From Denitratimonas tolerans (lineage in GTDB: Bacteria; Pseudomonadota; Gammaproteobacteria; Xanthomonadales; Xanthomonadaceae), in contig NZ_JBBDHC010000004.1 of assembly GCF_037203605.1 (NCBI RefSeq), positions 124,001 through 188,000 on the forward strand: DNA of 64,000 bases. Reading direction: 5' to 3'. Positions 26,418 to 34,112 of this stretch are shown here, one piece after another (within the stretch, counting starts at the first letter, position 1; each line of letters begins with the position of its first letter). The position numbers were made by a program, and so were the translations under genes. The notes under the pieces are model-generated. The model was not told where the DNA came from and did no database searches. It worked only from the letters and a program-made list of their open reading frames with translations.

Positions 26418-27722
26418 CTAGGCCCTGTCATCCATGGGCAGCAGGTCGCGCAGCGCGGCAGCTTCCGCATCGGCGTCGGCGACAAGCTGGCGAGCGGCAT
26501 CCAGCGGCATGTCCAGATCGATCCGCCAGCCGTCATCGCAGGTTTCTTCGGACTGCACCGCGCCGGCCGCGAACAGCCGCGCGCGCAGGCGACCGGCCGT
26601 GGAGGGCAGGTGAATCCGTCCGCTCACCCGCTCGCGCGCGAGGCGCGAGGCGATGGCATCGCGCAAGCCACCCAGGCCGCTGCCGGTGCGCGCGGAGACC
26701 CAGGCCCGTGTCGCCGCGCCGTCTTCGTCCAGGTCCACGCGCGCGCTTGCATCATCCAGCCGGTCGATCTTGTTGAACACCACGAGCTGGGGAATGTCAC
26801 CGGCACCGATCTCGCGCAGCACTTCGTCCACCTGCCCGATCCGCTCGTCGCGCGCCGGATCGGAGGCATCGACGACGTGCAGCAGGAGCTGGGCGTCGCG
26901 CGCTTCGGACAGGGTGGAACGGAACGCCGCCACCAGATCGTGCGGCAGGTCGCGCACGAACCCCACCGTATCGGCCAGCACGACTTCGCCCCCGGGCAGA
27001 TCCAGGCGTCGGACCGTGGGATCGAGCGTGGCGAAGAGCTGGTCGGCCTCGTAGGCATCGGCGCCGGTCAGTGCGTTGAACAGCGTCGACTTTCCCGCGT
27101 TGGTGTAACCGACCAGCGCCACCCGTGCCACGCCCTGGCGAACCCGGGCGCGGCGCATCTGGGTGCGCTGCACCTCCACCTTGGCAAGGCGCGCCTGCAG
27201 CGCGTCGACGCGCTTGGCAAGCAGCCGCCGATCCGTTTCCAGCTGGGTTTCGCCGGGGCCGCGCAGGCCGATGGAACCACCGCGCTGGCGCTCCAGATGG
27301 GTCCAGCCGCGCACCAGGCGCGTGGCCATGTGGCGCAGCTGGGCCAGCTCGACCTGCAGCTTGCCCTCGTGCGAACGGGCACGCTGGGCGAAGATGTCGA
27401 GGATGAGGCCGGTGCGGTCCACCACGCGGCGCTGCAGGGCGCGTTCCAGGTTGCGCTCCTGCACCGGCGAAAGCGTGTGGTTGACCAGCACCAGGTCGGC
27501 ATCGACGGCGTTGCACAGGCTCAGCGCCTCTTCGACCTTGCCGCTGCCGATCAGGGTCGCCGGGTTGGCGCGGTCGATGCGCGCCGGCACGCTGCCCACC
27601 ACCGTGGCACCGGCCGATCGCGCCAGTTCCGCAAACTCCTCGAGCGAGGACGGGTCGCTGTGGCCCGCGGTGAACGGCTGGATCAGCAGGGCGCGCTCGC
27701 CCCTTCGGGATCGTTCGAACAT
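26418..27722 (-). CDS. hflX: HflX ribosome-associated GTPase
   Basis: A 434-residue GTPase that splits stalled or heat-damaged ribosomes. The N-terminal HflX domain includes GSGKVEEAL; the G domain has P loop GYTNAGKSTLFNALTG, switch-adjacent DTVGF and NKID specificity motif. The ATG shares one base with the hfq stop (TGATG), so translation is coupled. C-terminal 60 residues end PMDDRA. Confidence 0.96.
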   Translation of the reverse strand: MFERSRRGERALLIQPFTAGHSDPSSLEEFAELARSAGATVVGSVPARIDRANPATLIGSGKVEEALSLCNAVDADLVLVNHTLSPVQERNLERALQRRVVDRTGLILDIFAQRARSHEGKLQVELAQLRHMATRLVRGWTHLERQRGGSIGLRGPGETQLETDRRLLAKRVDALQARLAKVEVQRTQMRRARVRQGVARVALVGYTNAGKSTLFNALTGADAYEADQLFATLDPTVRRLDLPGGEVVLADTVGFVRDLPHDLVAAFRSTLSEARDAQLLLHVVDASDPARDERIGQVDEVLREIGAGDIPQLVVFNKIDRLDDASARVDLDEDGAATRAWVSARTGSGLGGLRDAIASRLARERVSGRIHLPSTAGRLRARLFAAGAVQSEETCDDGWRIDLDMPLDAARQLVADADAEAAALRDLLPMDDRA

Positions 27723-27970
27723 CAGACCTCTTGTCCGTCGTCCTCTTCACCCGCCGGCGTCAGGCGCACGTTGCGCGCCGGCACCACGGTCGAAATGGCG
27801 TGCTTGTAGACCATCTGGCTCACCGTGTTGCGCAGCAGCACGACAAACTGGTCGAAGGATTCGACCGTGCCCTGGAGCTTGATGCCATTGACCAGGTAGA
27901 TCGAAACGGGAACGCGCTCGCGGCGCAGGGCGTTCAGGAAGGGATCCTGGAGAGACTGTCCCTTGGACAT
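27722..27970 (-). CDS. hfq: RNA chaperone Hfq
   Basis: An 82-residue Sm-like hexameric chaperone that pairs small RNAs with mRNAs. Sm1 region SLQDPFLNALRRERVPVSIY and Sm2 YKHAISTVVPARNV are intact; the short acidic C-terminal tail (GEEDDGQEV) is typical of species with truncated tails. ATG 27970 has TGAGGAG upstream. First gene of the hfq-hflX-hflK-hflC-DUF2065 operon. Confidence 0.98.
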   Translation of the reverse strand: MSKGQSLQDPFLNALRRERVPVSIYLVNGIKLQGTVESFDQFVVLLRNTVSQMVYKHAISTVVPARNVRLTPAGEEDDGQEV

Positions 27971-28335
27971 GGCGGCTGACTCCTCAAATAGTGTTTTCTG
28001 ATGTGTTGTTGTGTGGCGATCCGTTGCCCTGTGCGGCACGGCCCGAGGATCCCAAGACGGGCGGGCACGCCTGCCGAAACGTTGCCATGGTACACCGCGC
28101 CGGGTGGTTCGACAGCGCCGCCCTGTCCGATCCCGGGCGCTGTGTTCACGCGCCGGTGGCGGACCTGGCCAATTGTTGAGCAATATGCGCCAAGTCATTG
28201 TTCCAAAAGGAATACGCCTTGGTTATCCACATCATTGTCCCGCGACTTGTTCACGGCACCTGTGCGCAACCCGGACTGGTACCGCGTCGGCCGGCATCGC
28301 ACGACGCAGGGCGCGCCGGCGCGGCTTCGCGCGCA
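27971..28335. other. Intergenic region upstream of hfq, with the cold-shock gene's 3' flank
   Basis: About 365 bp without a credible gene, between the 5' end of hfq and the csp terminator. It is more AT-rich near 28175-28250 than its surroundings and should hold the hfq promoter on the minus strand; I could not pick one with confidence. A single TTATCCACA (28223-28231) is present. Confidence 0.5.
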
Positions 28336-28369
28336 CAAAAAAACGCCGGGTGCTTGCGCAACCCGGCGT
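28336..28369 (-). terminator. Intrinsic terminator of the cold-shock gene
   Basis: On the minus strand, arms ACGCCGGGT/ACCCGGCGT close a TGCGCAAGC-like loop and are followed directly by a run of seven or eight U. Best terminator downstream of csp. Confidence 0.92.
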
Positions 28370-28380
28370 CTCTTCGGCGA

Positions 28381-28406
28381 GAGGCATCCGCTTGCGCGGA
28401 TGCCTC
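28381..28406 (-). other. Hairpin directly after the csp stop codon
   Basis: Perfect 11-bp arms GAGGCATCCGC/GCGGATGCCTC with a TTGC loop, seven bases after the csp stop and 12 bases before the terminator hairpin. It lacks a U run and may protect the csp mRNA 3' end. Confidence 0.6.
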
Positions 28407-28412
28407 AGTGGA

Positions 28413-28622
28413 TCAGGCCTCCTGGACCTGGTCGGCCTGCATGCCCTTCTGGCCCTGCACGGCGACGAAGGTCACCTTCTGGCCTTCCTTGAGCGACTTG
28501 AAGCCGTTGCCCTGGATGGCGCGGAAATGCACGAACAGGTCGGGGCCGCTCTCCGGCGTGATGAAACCAAAGCCCTTGGCGTCGTTGAACCACTTCACGG
28601 TACCCGTCTGACGATCAGACAT
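28413..28622 (-). CDS. CspA-family cold-shock protein
   Basis: A 69-residue single cold-shock domain that binds single-stranded RNA or DNA. RNP1 KGFGFI and RNP2 LFVHF are intact; the N terminus TGTVKWFNDA is canonical. The ATG has AGGAG nine bases upstream. A terminator-like stem and U run lies immediately before that ribosome site, and two hairpins follow the stop codon. Confidence 0.97.
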   Translation of the reverse strand: MSDRQTGTVKWFNDAKGFGFITPESGPDLFVHFRAIQGNGFKSLKEGQKVTFVAVQGQKGMQADQVQEA

Positions 28623-28643
28623 TGTTGCAACTCCTGCAAAAAC

Positions 28644-28665
28644 AAAAAAACGCCCGTTGTCGGGC
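28644..28665 (-). promoter_or_regulatory. Terminator-like attenuator in the csp leader
   Basis: Read leftward, GCCCG-ACAA-CGGGC (28665-28652) is followed by G and seven U (28650-28644), and the AGGAG ribosome site begins about ten bases later. Either it terminates the upstream serS transcript or it controls entry into csp; because it sits inside any csp leader, a csp promoter upstream of it must read through it. Confidence 0.65.
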
Positions 28666-28861
28666 TACGGAACTGCTTTTTTGCGGGAGTGGAATGGAGC
28701 GGAAAGACGGCGTGCCTTGCGACCCGCCGTCAGGTCACGAACCTCCGTGACCCCGGGCAAAAAATACAGCGTGCGTAAGATACGTCAATTCCGTCGCAAA
28801 ATCCATGCCCCGTCAAAGATATCTCGCGGCGGCTCGCTCGGGATTCAGTTTTGCACCGTTC

Positions 28862-30142
28862 TCAGGCGATCTGCGCGGCACCGCCGAAGTACGGGCGCAG
28901 CGCTTCGGGCAGCGTGATCGAGCCATCGGCGTTCTGGTAGTTCTCCATCACCGCGATCAGCGCACGCCCCACCGCCACGCCCGAACCGTTGAGCGTATGC
29001 ACCAGCTCCGGCTTGCCGGTGTCCGGATTGCGGAAGCGCGACTGCATGCGGCGCGCCTGGAAGTCGCCGCAGTTGGAACACGAGCTGATCTCGCGATAGG
29101 TGTTCTGCGAGGGCAGCCAGACTTCCAGGTCGAAGGTCTTGATTGCGCCAAAACCCATGTCGCCGGTGCACAGCAGCATGCGGCGATACGGCAGGCCGAG
29201 GCGCTCCAGCACCACTTCGGCGCAGCGCGTCATGCGCTCGTGTTCCTCGGCGCTTTGCGCCGGATGCGCGACGCTGACCAGCTCCACCTTCTCGAACTGG
29301 TGCTGGCGGATCATGCCGCGCACGTCGCGCCCGCCGCTGCCGGCCTCGGAGCGGAAGCACAGCGAGTGGGCGGTGTAGCGCTGCGGCAGCGATTCGGCCT
29401 CCAGGATCTCGCCGCGCGCCAGGTTGGTGAGCGGCACTTCCGAGGTCGGGATGAGGTAGCGCCGGCTGTCGCCCAATTCGGTGGCGAAGAGGTCTTCCTC
29501 GAACTTCGGCAGCTGGCCGGTGCCGCGCATGCTGTCGGCATTGACGATCAGCGGCACGTTGGTTTCGAGGTAGCCATGCTCGCCGGTGTGCAGGTTCAGC
29601 ATGAACTGGGCCAGGGCGCGGTGCAGGCGCGCGAGGTCGCCGCGCAGCACGGTGAAGCGCGAGCCGGAGAGCTTGGCACCGGCCTCGCCATCGAGCCAGC
29701 CGTGGCGCGCGCCGAGTTCGACGTGGTCCTTGACCTCGAATTCGAAGCGGCGCGGCGCGCCCCAGCGGTGCTGCTCGACGTTGCCGCCCTCGTCCGCGCC
29801 CAGCGGCACCGACGGATCCGGCAGGTTGGGAATGCCCGAGGTGATCGCATCGACCTCGGCCAGGACCGCCTCCAGCCGCGCCTCGCTGGCCTTCAGCTCG
29901 TCGCCGATTCCGGCCACTTCCGCAAGGATCGCGCTGGCGTCTTCGCCTTTGGCCTTGGCCTGCCCGATGGCCTTGGAGCGCGTGTTGCGCAGGTTCTGCA
30001 GCTCCTGCGTGCGCACCTGGATGGTCTTGCGCTCGGCCTCCAGGCGCTCGAACGCGGCGACATCAAGCGCATAGCCGCGCGTGGCCCGGAGCCGCGCGGC
30101 AGTCTCGGCAAGCTGGGTGCGAAGCAGGGTGGGATCGAGCAT
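28862..30142 (-). CDS. serS: Seryl-tRNA synthetase
   Basis: A 426-residue class II synthetase that charges tRNA-Ser. The N-terminal long coiled-coil arm (about 30-100) binds the tRNA; motif 2 is represented by CFRSEAGSGGRDVRGMIRQHQF and motif 3 by GSGVAVGRALIAVMENYQ. Length is normal. Transcribed leftward toward the csp gene, with about 240 bp between. Confidence 0.98.
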   Translation of the reverse strand: MLDPTLLRTQLAETAARLRATRGYALDVAAFERLEAERKTIQVRTQELQNLRNTRSKAIGQAKAKGEDASAILAEVAGIGDELKASEARLEAVLAEVDAITSGIPNLPDPSVPLGADEGGNVEQHRWGAPRRFEFEVKDHVELGARHGWLDGEAGAKLSGSRFTVLRGDLARLHRALAQFMLNLHTGEHGYLETNVPLIVNADSMRGTGQLPKFEEDLFATELGDSRRYLIPTSEVPLTNLARGEILEAESLPQRYTAHSLCFRSEAGSGGRDVRGMIRQHQFEKVELVSVAHPAQSAEEHERMTRCAEVVLERLGLPYRRMLLCTGDMGFGAIKTFDLEVWLPSQNTYREISSCSNCGDFQARRMQSRFRNPDTGKPELVHTLNGSGVAVGRALIAVMENYQNADGSITLPEALRPYFGGAAQIA

Positions 30143-30238
30143 GGCGGCATCCTTCGGTGCGGAACCGCCAATTATCCCCGGCAGGGCGCGGCCGAGGCAA
30201 CGCAGGGGCCGTCGCCGGCCCCTGCGCGTGACGCAAGG

Positions 30239-30637
30239 TCAGGCCATCGGCCCTTCGCCGAAGCGGTTGGGGCCGGGCGTGCCGGCGATGAAGCCCTGCA
30301 TGATCAGCACGATCAGCGCGCCCAGCAGCGGAACCAGCAGCAGCAGCGTCCACCAGCCGGAGCGGTCCTGGTCGTGCCAGCGTTTGGCCATGACCGCAAG
30401 ACCGATCCAGAAAAGAGGAATCTGCAGCAGCCAGTACCACAGCGGAATTGCGCCGTAGTAGCCGGACATCGCGGCCATCGCCTGTTCGGGCGACGCCGAA
30501 GGATCAAGCACCGGCTGCGACGGCATCGCCACCGCGTTGAGGATCAGGCCAAGTGCGATCGATGCGGCGACATAGAGCCAGAAGGCCTTGCGCGAGATCC
30601 GGCCGGAAAACGAGAAGAGGAACTTTCCCCAGTTCAT
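30239..30637 (-). CDS. DUF805 membrane protein
   Basis: A 132-residue protein with the DUF805 start MNWGKFLFSFSGRISRKAFW and about four hydrophobic helices, plus AKRWHDQDRSGWW, the conserved RxHD loop of the family. ATG 30637 is chosen over ATG 30640 because GGAG lies seven bases upstream of it. Ends with PNRFGEGPMA. Function unknown. Confidence 0.9.
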   Translation of the reverse strand: MNWGKFLFSFSGRISRKAFWLYVAASIALGLILNAVAMPSQPVLDPSASPEQAMAAMSGYYGAIPLWYWLLQIPLFWIGLAVMAKRWHDQDRSGWWTLLLLVPLLGALIVLIMQGFIAGTPGPNRFGEGPMA

Positions 30638-30751
30638 CATGAGACTCCAGTGGTGTGGTCGAGAACAACCTGCCCCCTCGGGCGGCGCCATGGTAGCGAA
30701 GCGGCAGCTCCGGCGATATGCGGAAGCGTGCCATTCGCGATTCGCGCCGGA

Positions 30752-31147
30752 TCACCCGCGCAGCCAGAGCCCGCCGCGCCAGCCGATCCAGACCAGCACC
30801 AGCCCGCCGGCGAGGCTGACCAGCACGTACGCCGGTGCCCAGGCGGGATGCTCGCCGCGCCCGAGCATCAGCGCCTCCAGCGCGAACGAGGACCAGGTGG
30901 TGAACCCGCCGAGCACACCCACCATCAGGAGGGCGCGCAGCCAGGCGGAATGCTCGCGCCCGTCGAGCGCGGCGAACAGCAGCCCGGCCGCAAGGCTGCC
31001 GGCGAGGTTCACCGCCAGCGTGCCCCACGGAAAGCCGGTTCCGGCCAGGCGCGCCATCCAGGTGCCGACGGCAAAGCGCCCGAACGAGCCGAGTGCGCCG
31101 CCGGCGGCGACCAGAGCCGCATGCTGCCACCACGTCGCCGCGCTCAT
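30752..31147 (-). CDS. crcB: Fluoride ion channel CrcB/Fluc
   Basis: A 131-residue protein with four membrane helices that dimerises to let fluoride leave the cell. Family signatures are GGALGSFGRFAVG, the asparagine-bearing GTLAVNLAGSLAAGLL and the break-containing VGVLGGFTTWSSFALE. Its ATG overlaps the rarA stop by four bases. No fluoride riboswitch was recognised, and the coupling to rarA suggests constitutive expression. Confidence 0.95.
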   Translation of the reverse strand: MSAATWWQHAALVAAGGALGSFGRFAVGTWMARLAGTGFPWGTLAVNLAGSLAAGLLFAALDGREHSAWLRALLMVGVLGGFTTWSSFALEALMLGRGEHPAWAPAYVLVSLAGGLVLVWIGWRGGLWLRG

Positions 31148-32484
31148 CCGCCCGCTCTCCGCGCCTTCGCGCGCGCGTCGCGCAGGCGATCCAGCTTTTC
31201 CCCGAGCTGGAGTTCCAGCCCGCGATCCACCGGGCGGTAGTAGACCTTCTCGCCCATCGCTTCGGGAAAGCCGGTCTGGCCGAGCGCGACGCCGCCTTGC
31301 GCATCGTGGTCGTACTGGTAGTTCTTGCCGTAACCGAGCTCTTTCATCAGCTTCGTCGGCGCATTGCGCAGGTGCAGCGGCACCGGCAGACTGCCGTGTT
31401 CGCGCACGTCGGCGCGGGCGGCATTCCAGCCGCTGTAGACCGCGTTGGATTTGGCGGTGGAGGCGAGATACACGGCCACCTGCGCCAGCGCCAGCTCGCC
31501 CTCGGGGCTGCCGAGCCGGTCGTAGGTGTTCCAGGCGTCGATCGCCATCGCCAGCGCGCGCGGATCGGCCAGGCCGACGTCTTCGGTCGCCATGCGCGTG
31601 AGGCGGCGCAGCAGGTAGACCGGATCGCAGCCACCGTCCAGCATCCGCGCCAGCCAGTACAGCGCGGCATCGGGATTGGAGCTGCGCACGCATTTGTGCA
31701 GGGCCGAGATCTGGTCGTAGAACTGCTCGCCCTGCTTGTCGAAACGCCGGGTGCGGTCGGCCAGCACCTGCGCCAGCGTTGCGGCCGTGATTTCCCCGCC
31801 CTCTCCTTCGGCAAGCTCGGCGGCGATTTCCAGCAGGGTGAGCGCCCGGCGCACGTCGCCGTCGGCGGCCTGCGCGATCTGCGCGAGGTCGTCCGCGCCG
31901 ATGCGGATGCCGCGCCCGCCCAGGCCACGCTCCGCATCGCCCAGCGCGCGCTGCAACGCCTGCACGATGTCGTCGGCCGAAATCGCTTCGAGCACGTGCA
32001 CGCGGCAGCGCGACAGCAGCGCCGAGTTCAGCTCGAAGCTGGGGTTTTCCGTGGTGGCCCCGACGAACACGATGGTGCCGCGCTCGATGTGCGGCAGGAA
32101 GGCGTCCTGCTGCACCTTGTTGAAGCGGTGCACCTCGTCGACGAACAGCACGGTGCGCTCGCCGGCCTGGAAGGCGCGCTCGGCCTCGGCCAGCACCTCG
32201 CGCACCTGCGGCAGCCCCGACAGCACCGCCGAAATCGCGCGAAACCGCGCCTTGGCATAGTGCGCCAGCAGCAGGGCGAAAGTGGTCTTGCCGCAGCCGG
32301 GCGGCCCCCACAGGATCATCGAATGCACCCGCCCGGCTTCCACCGCGCGACGCAGCGCGGAGTTTTCCGACAGCAGGCGGCGCTGGCCGACCATGTCGTC
32401 CAGCGTGCGCGGACGCATCCGCTCGGCCAGCGGCTGCAGCGGCGCGGGGGTATCGAACAGGGTTGGAGTCGGAGGAACGCTCAC
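31144..32484 (-). CDS. rarA: Replication-associated recombination protein A (MgsA/RarA)
   Basis: A 446-residue AAA+ ATPase related to clamp loaders that acts at stalled forks. Walker A GPPGCGKTTFAL, Walker B VLFVDEVHRFN, sensor 1 GATTENPSFE and the C-terminal tetramerisation domain (KTYQYDHDAQGG-like KNYQYDHDAQGG) are present. Starts about 86 bp after the osmC-like gene and probably heads its own unit with crcB. Confidence 0.97.
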   Translation of the reverse strand: MSVPPTPTLFDTPAPLQPLAERMRPRTLDDMVGQRRLLSENSALRRAVEAGRVHSMILWGPPGCGKTTFALLLAHYAKARFRAISAVLSGLPQVREVLAEAERAFQAGERTVLFVDEVHRFNKVQQDAFLPHIERGTIVFVGATTENPSFELNSALLSRCRVHVLEAISADDIVQALQRALGDAERGLGGRGIRIGADDLAQIAQAADGDVRRALTLLEIAAELAEGEGGEITAATLAQVLADRTRRFDKQGEQFYDQISALHKCVRSSNPDAALYWLARMLDGGCDPVYLLRRLTRMATEDVGLADPRALAMAIDAWNTYDRLGSPEGELALAQVAVYLASTAKSNAVYSGWNAARADVREHGSLPVPLHLRNAPTKLMKELGYGKNYQYDHDAQGGVALGQTGFPEAMGEKVYYRPVDRGLELQLGEKLDRLRDARAKARRAGG

Positions 32485-32570
32485 GCCGGCATTCTAGGGC
32501 GTATCCGCGGCGGACACGCCGACCCGCGTCGATCTCGCGGCGCGCGATGCGCCGCGGCGGCGCGCGGCCT

Positions 32571-33056
32571 TCAGCCCGTCGCGCCCTGCCCCGCGCCGCC
32601 GGCCAGGCTGTGGTGCAGCGCCGTACCGCTGCCGTCGCTCACGGTCAGATCCACGGCGACGCCGTGGCGCACGCTTTCGGTCACGGTGCAGAAGTTCTCG
32701 AACTGGGCCAGCACGCGATCCAGATTGGCGTAGCCGCCAGCCTCGCCGGGCAGCGTGATATTCACCTGCACCGCCTCCACCCGCATCCGGTTTTCGGCGT
32801 TGCGACCCATTCGGGCGCTGGCGGTGGCGCGCAGCGAACGCACGTCGTTCCTGAATTTGCCGAGTGCGAACAGCAGGCTGGCGCTGAGGCAGTTGGCGAT
32901 GGCGGCGTTGAGCAGATGCTCGGGATTGGGGCCGCGCGACTGGCCCAGCGGCTCGCTCAGGTCGGTGGTGAGGTCGGCGATGGAATCCTTGTCGAAGCGC
33001 ACGCGGAACTCGTAGCCGTCGATCTGCTCCAGCGTGATGCCGATGGTTTCGCTCAT
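32571..33056 (-). CDS. OsmC/Ohr-like peroxidase-fold protein, last gene of the sulfur operon
   Basis: A 161-residue OsmC-family protein that may reduce organic peroxides or persulfides. It has GPNPEHLLNAAIANCLSASL with one conserved cysteine; the second family cysteine is FCTVTESV. ATG 33056 is preceded by GAGGAG. It follows the thioredoxin gene by ten bases and closes the leftward set headed by the SQR gene, which suggests a thiol/persulfide substrate in this setting (inference). Confidence 0.88.
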   Translation of the reverse strand: MSETIGITLEQIDGYEFRVRFDKDSIADLTTDLSEPLGQSRGPNPEHLLNAAIANCLSASLLFALGKFRNDVRSLRATASARMGRNAENRMRVEAVQVNITLPGEAGGYANLDRVLAQFENFCTVTESVRHGVAVDLTVSDGSGTALHHSLAGGAGQGATG

Positions 33057-33066
33057 CTCATGCTCC

Positions 33067-33522
33067 TCATGCGGGTGAAAGGGGAAGGTGCTGGCGCACC
33101 CACTGCACGATGGCCTGCGCCGGCATGGCACCGGACTGGCGCGCCAGCTCGCGGCCGTGCAGGAACAGGATCATGGTCGGAATGCCCTGTATCCGGAAAC
33201 GCGCGGCGAGGCTGCCAACGTCTTCGGTGTTGACCTTGGCCAGGCGAACCTCGGGCTCCAGCACGCCGGCCGCCTGCGCGTAGGCCGGTGCCATGGCGCG
33301 GCAGGGGCCGCACCAGGGCGCCCAGAAATCCACCAGCAGCGGCACGTCGCTGCGCGCGGCGTGCGCATCAAAGCCCTGCTCGTCCAGATCGAAGGGACGC
33401 CCGGCAAACAGCGGCTGGTGGCACTGGCCGCAGGTCGGCGCGTCGTGCTGCCGCGCGGCCGGCACGCGGTTCATGCGATGACAGGCCGGGCAGGCCAGCA
33501 GCAGCGCGGAAGCGGCGCTCAT
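33067..33522 (-). CDS. trxC: Thioredoxin 2 (TrxC-type, with zinc ribbon)
   Basis: A 151-residue thioredoxin. The N-terminal zinc ribbon has CPACH and CGQCH; the redox site is WAPWCGPCRAM, and the cis-proline loop GIPTMILF is present. It is cytoplasmic. The ATG overlaps the stop of the heme DUF3365 gene by four bases. Within this operon it is a natural electron donor for removing persulfides from SQR, rhodanese or OsmC products (inference). Confidence 0.94.
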   Translation of the reverse strand: MSAASALLLACPACHRMNRVPAARQHDAPTCGQCHQPLFAGRPFDLDEQGFDAHAARSDVPLLVDFWAPWCGPCRAMAPAYAQAAGVLEPEVRLAKVNTEDVGSLAARFRIQGIPTMILFLHGRELARQSGAMPAQAIVQWVRQHLPLSPA

Positions 33523-34112
33523 GGCCGCACCTCGCCCGCATCCGAGCCCTTGCCGATCTCGACCCAGAACATGCCGCGCAGTTCGCCCTCGGAAAAGCCG
33601 GTGGCGCGATCCTGCGGATAGCTTGCGGCAATGGCCGCGCGCACCGGTTCCGCGATGCCGGAACCGTGGCAGGTCAGGCACGCCGCCTCGGTCGCGATAC
33701 CGCGCGCCTGGCGGTACACGCCATCCTGGCGCGAGGCCCAGGACAGGCTCGCCGGCGGCGCGCCCGTCGCGCGTTCGACGAACGCCTCCAGCACCTCCTC
33801 CTGCCAGCGCGTTGGCGCATTGGCCGGGCTGCGGTGGCGCAGCGCGGTACGCCCGACCCGCAGGCCACGCTCGGCCGCCACCGCAGCGGCGATCTTCGGT
33901 GCCTCCTCGCGGCAGAAGCCGACCGCGGCAACGGGGCCATCCGCCTGCACCTTCGCCGTCAGCGCGGTCTTGAGGCGACCGCCCAGATCGTTCATCGCCG
34001 CCTCGGCGCGCGCGGCATCGGCCGGGCCGGACGGCTCGCCCTCCTGCGAGAATGCGGCGCTGCCGGCGACCAGCAGCAGTACGCCGAGTGCGCGGGGAAT
34101 CCGTGTCTTCAT
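33519..34112 (-). CDS. DUF3365 (Tll0287-like) heme c protein
   Basis: A 197-residue secreted protein: signal peptide ending near AAFS, then a DUF3365 PAS-like domain with a single heme c site CLTCH near residue 148 and VGFCREEAPKIA upstream. Family members bind heme and sense redox or small ligands in the periplasm. It lies between the RND pump and trxC with four-base overlaps on both sides, so all three are coupled. A sulfide or gas sensor for the operon is possible but unproven. Confidence 0.88.
   Translation of the reverse strand: MKTRIPRALGVLLLVAGSAAFSQEGEPSGPADAARAEAAMNDLGGRLKTALTAKVQADGPVAAVGFCREEAPKIAAAVAAERGLRVGRTALRHRSPANAPTRWQEEVLEAFVERATGAPPASLSWASRQDGVYRQARGIATEAACLTCHGSGIAEPVRAAIAASYPQDRATGFSEGELRGMFWVEIGKGSDAGEVRP

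Noticed and set aside
28223..28231. Perfect DnaA box TTATCCACA
   Set aside because: Single copy. A specific 9-mer is expected about once per two windows of this size by chance; no cluster, dnaA, dnaN or gidA nearby, so not an origin.
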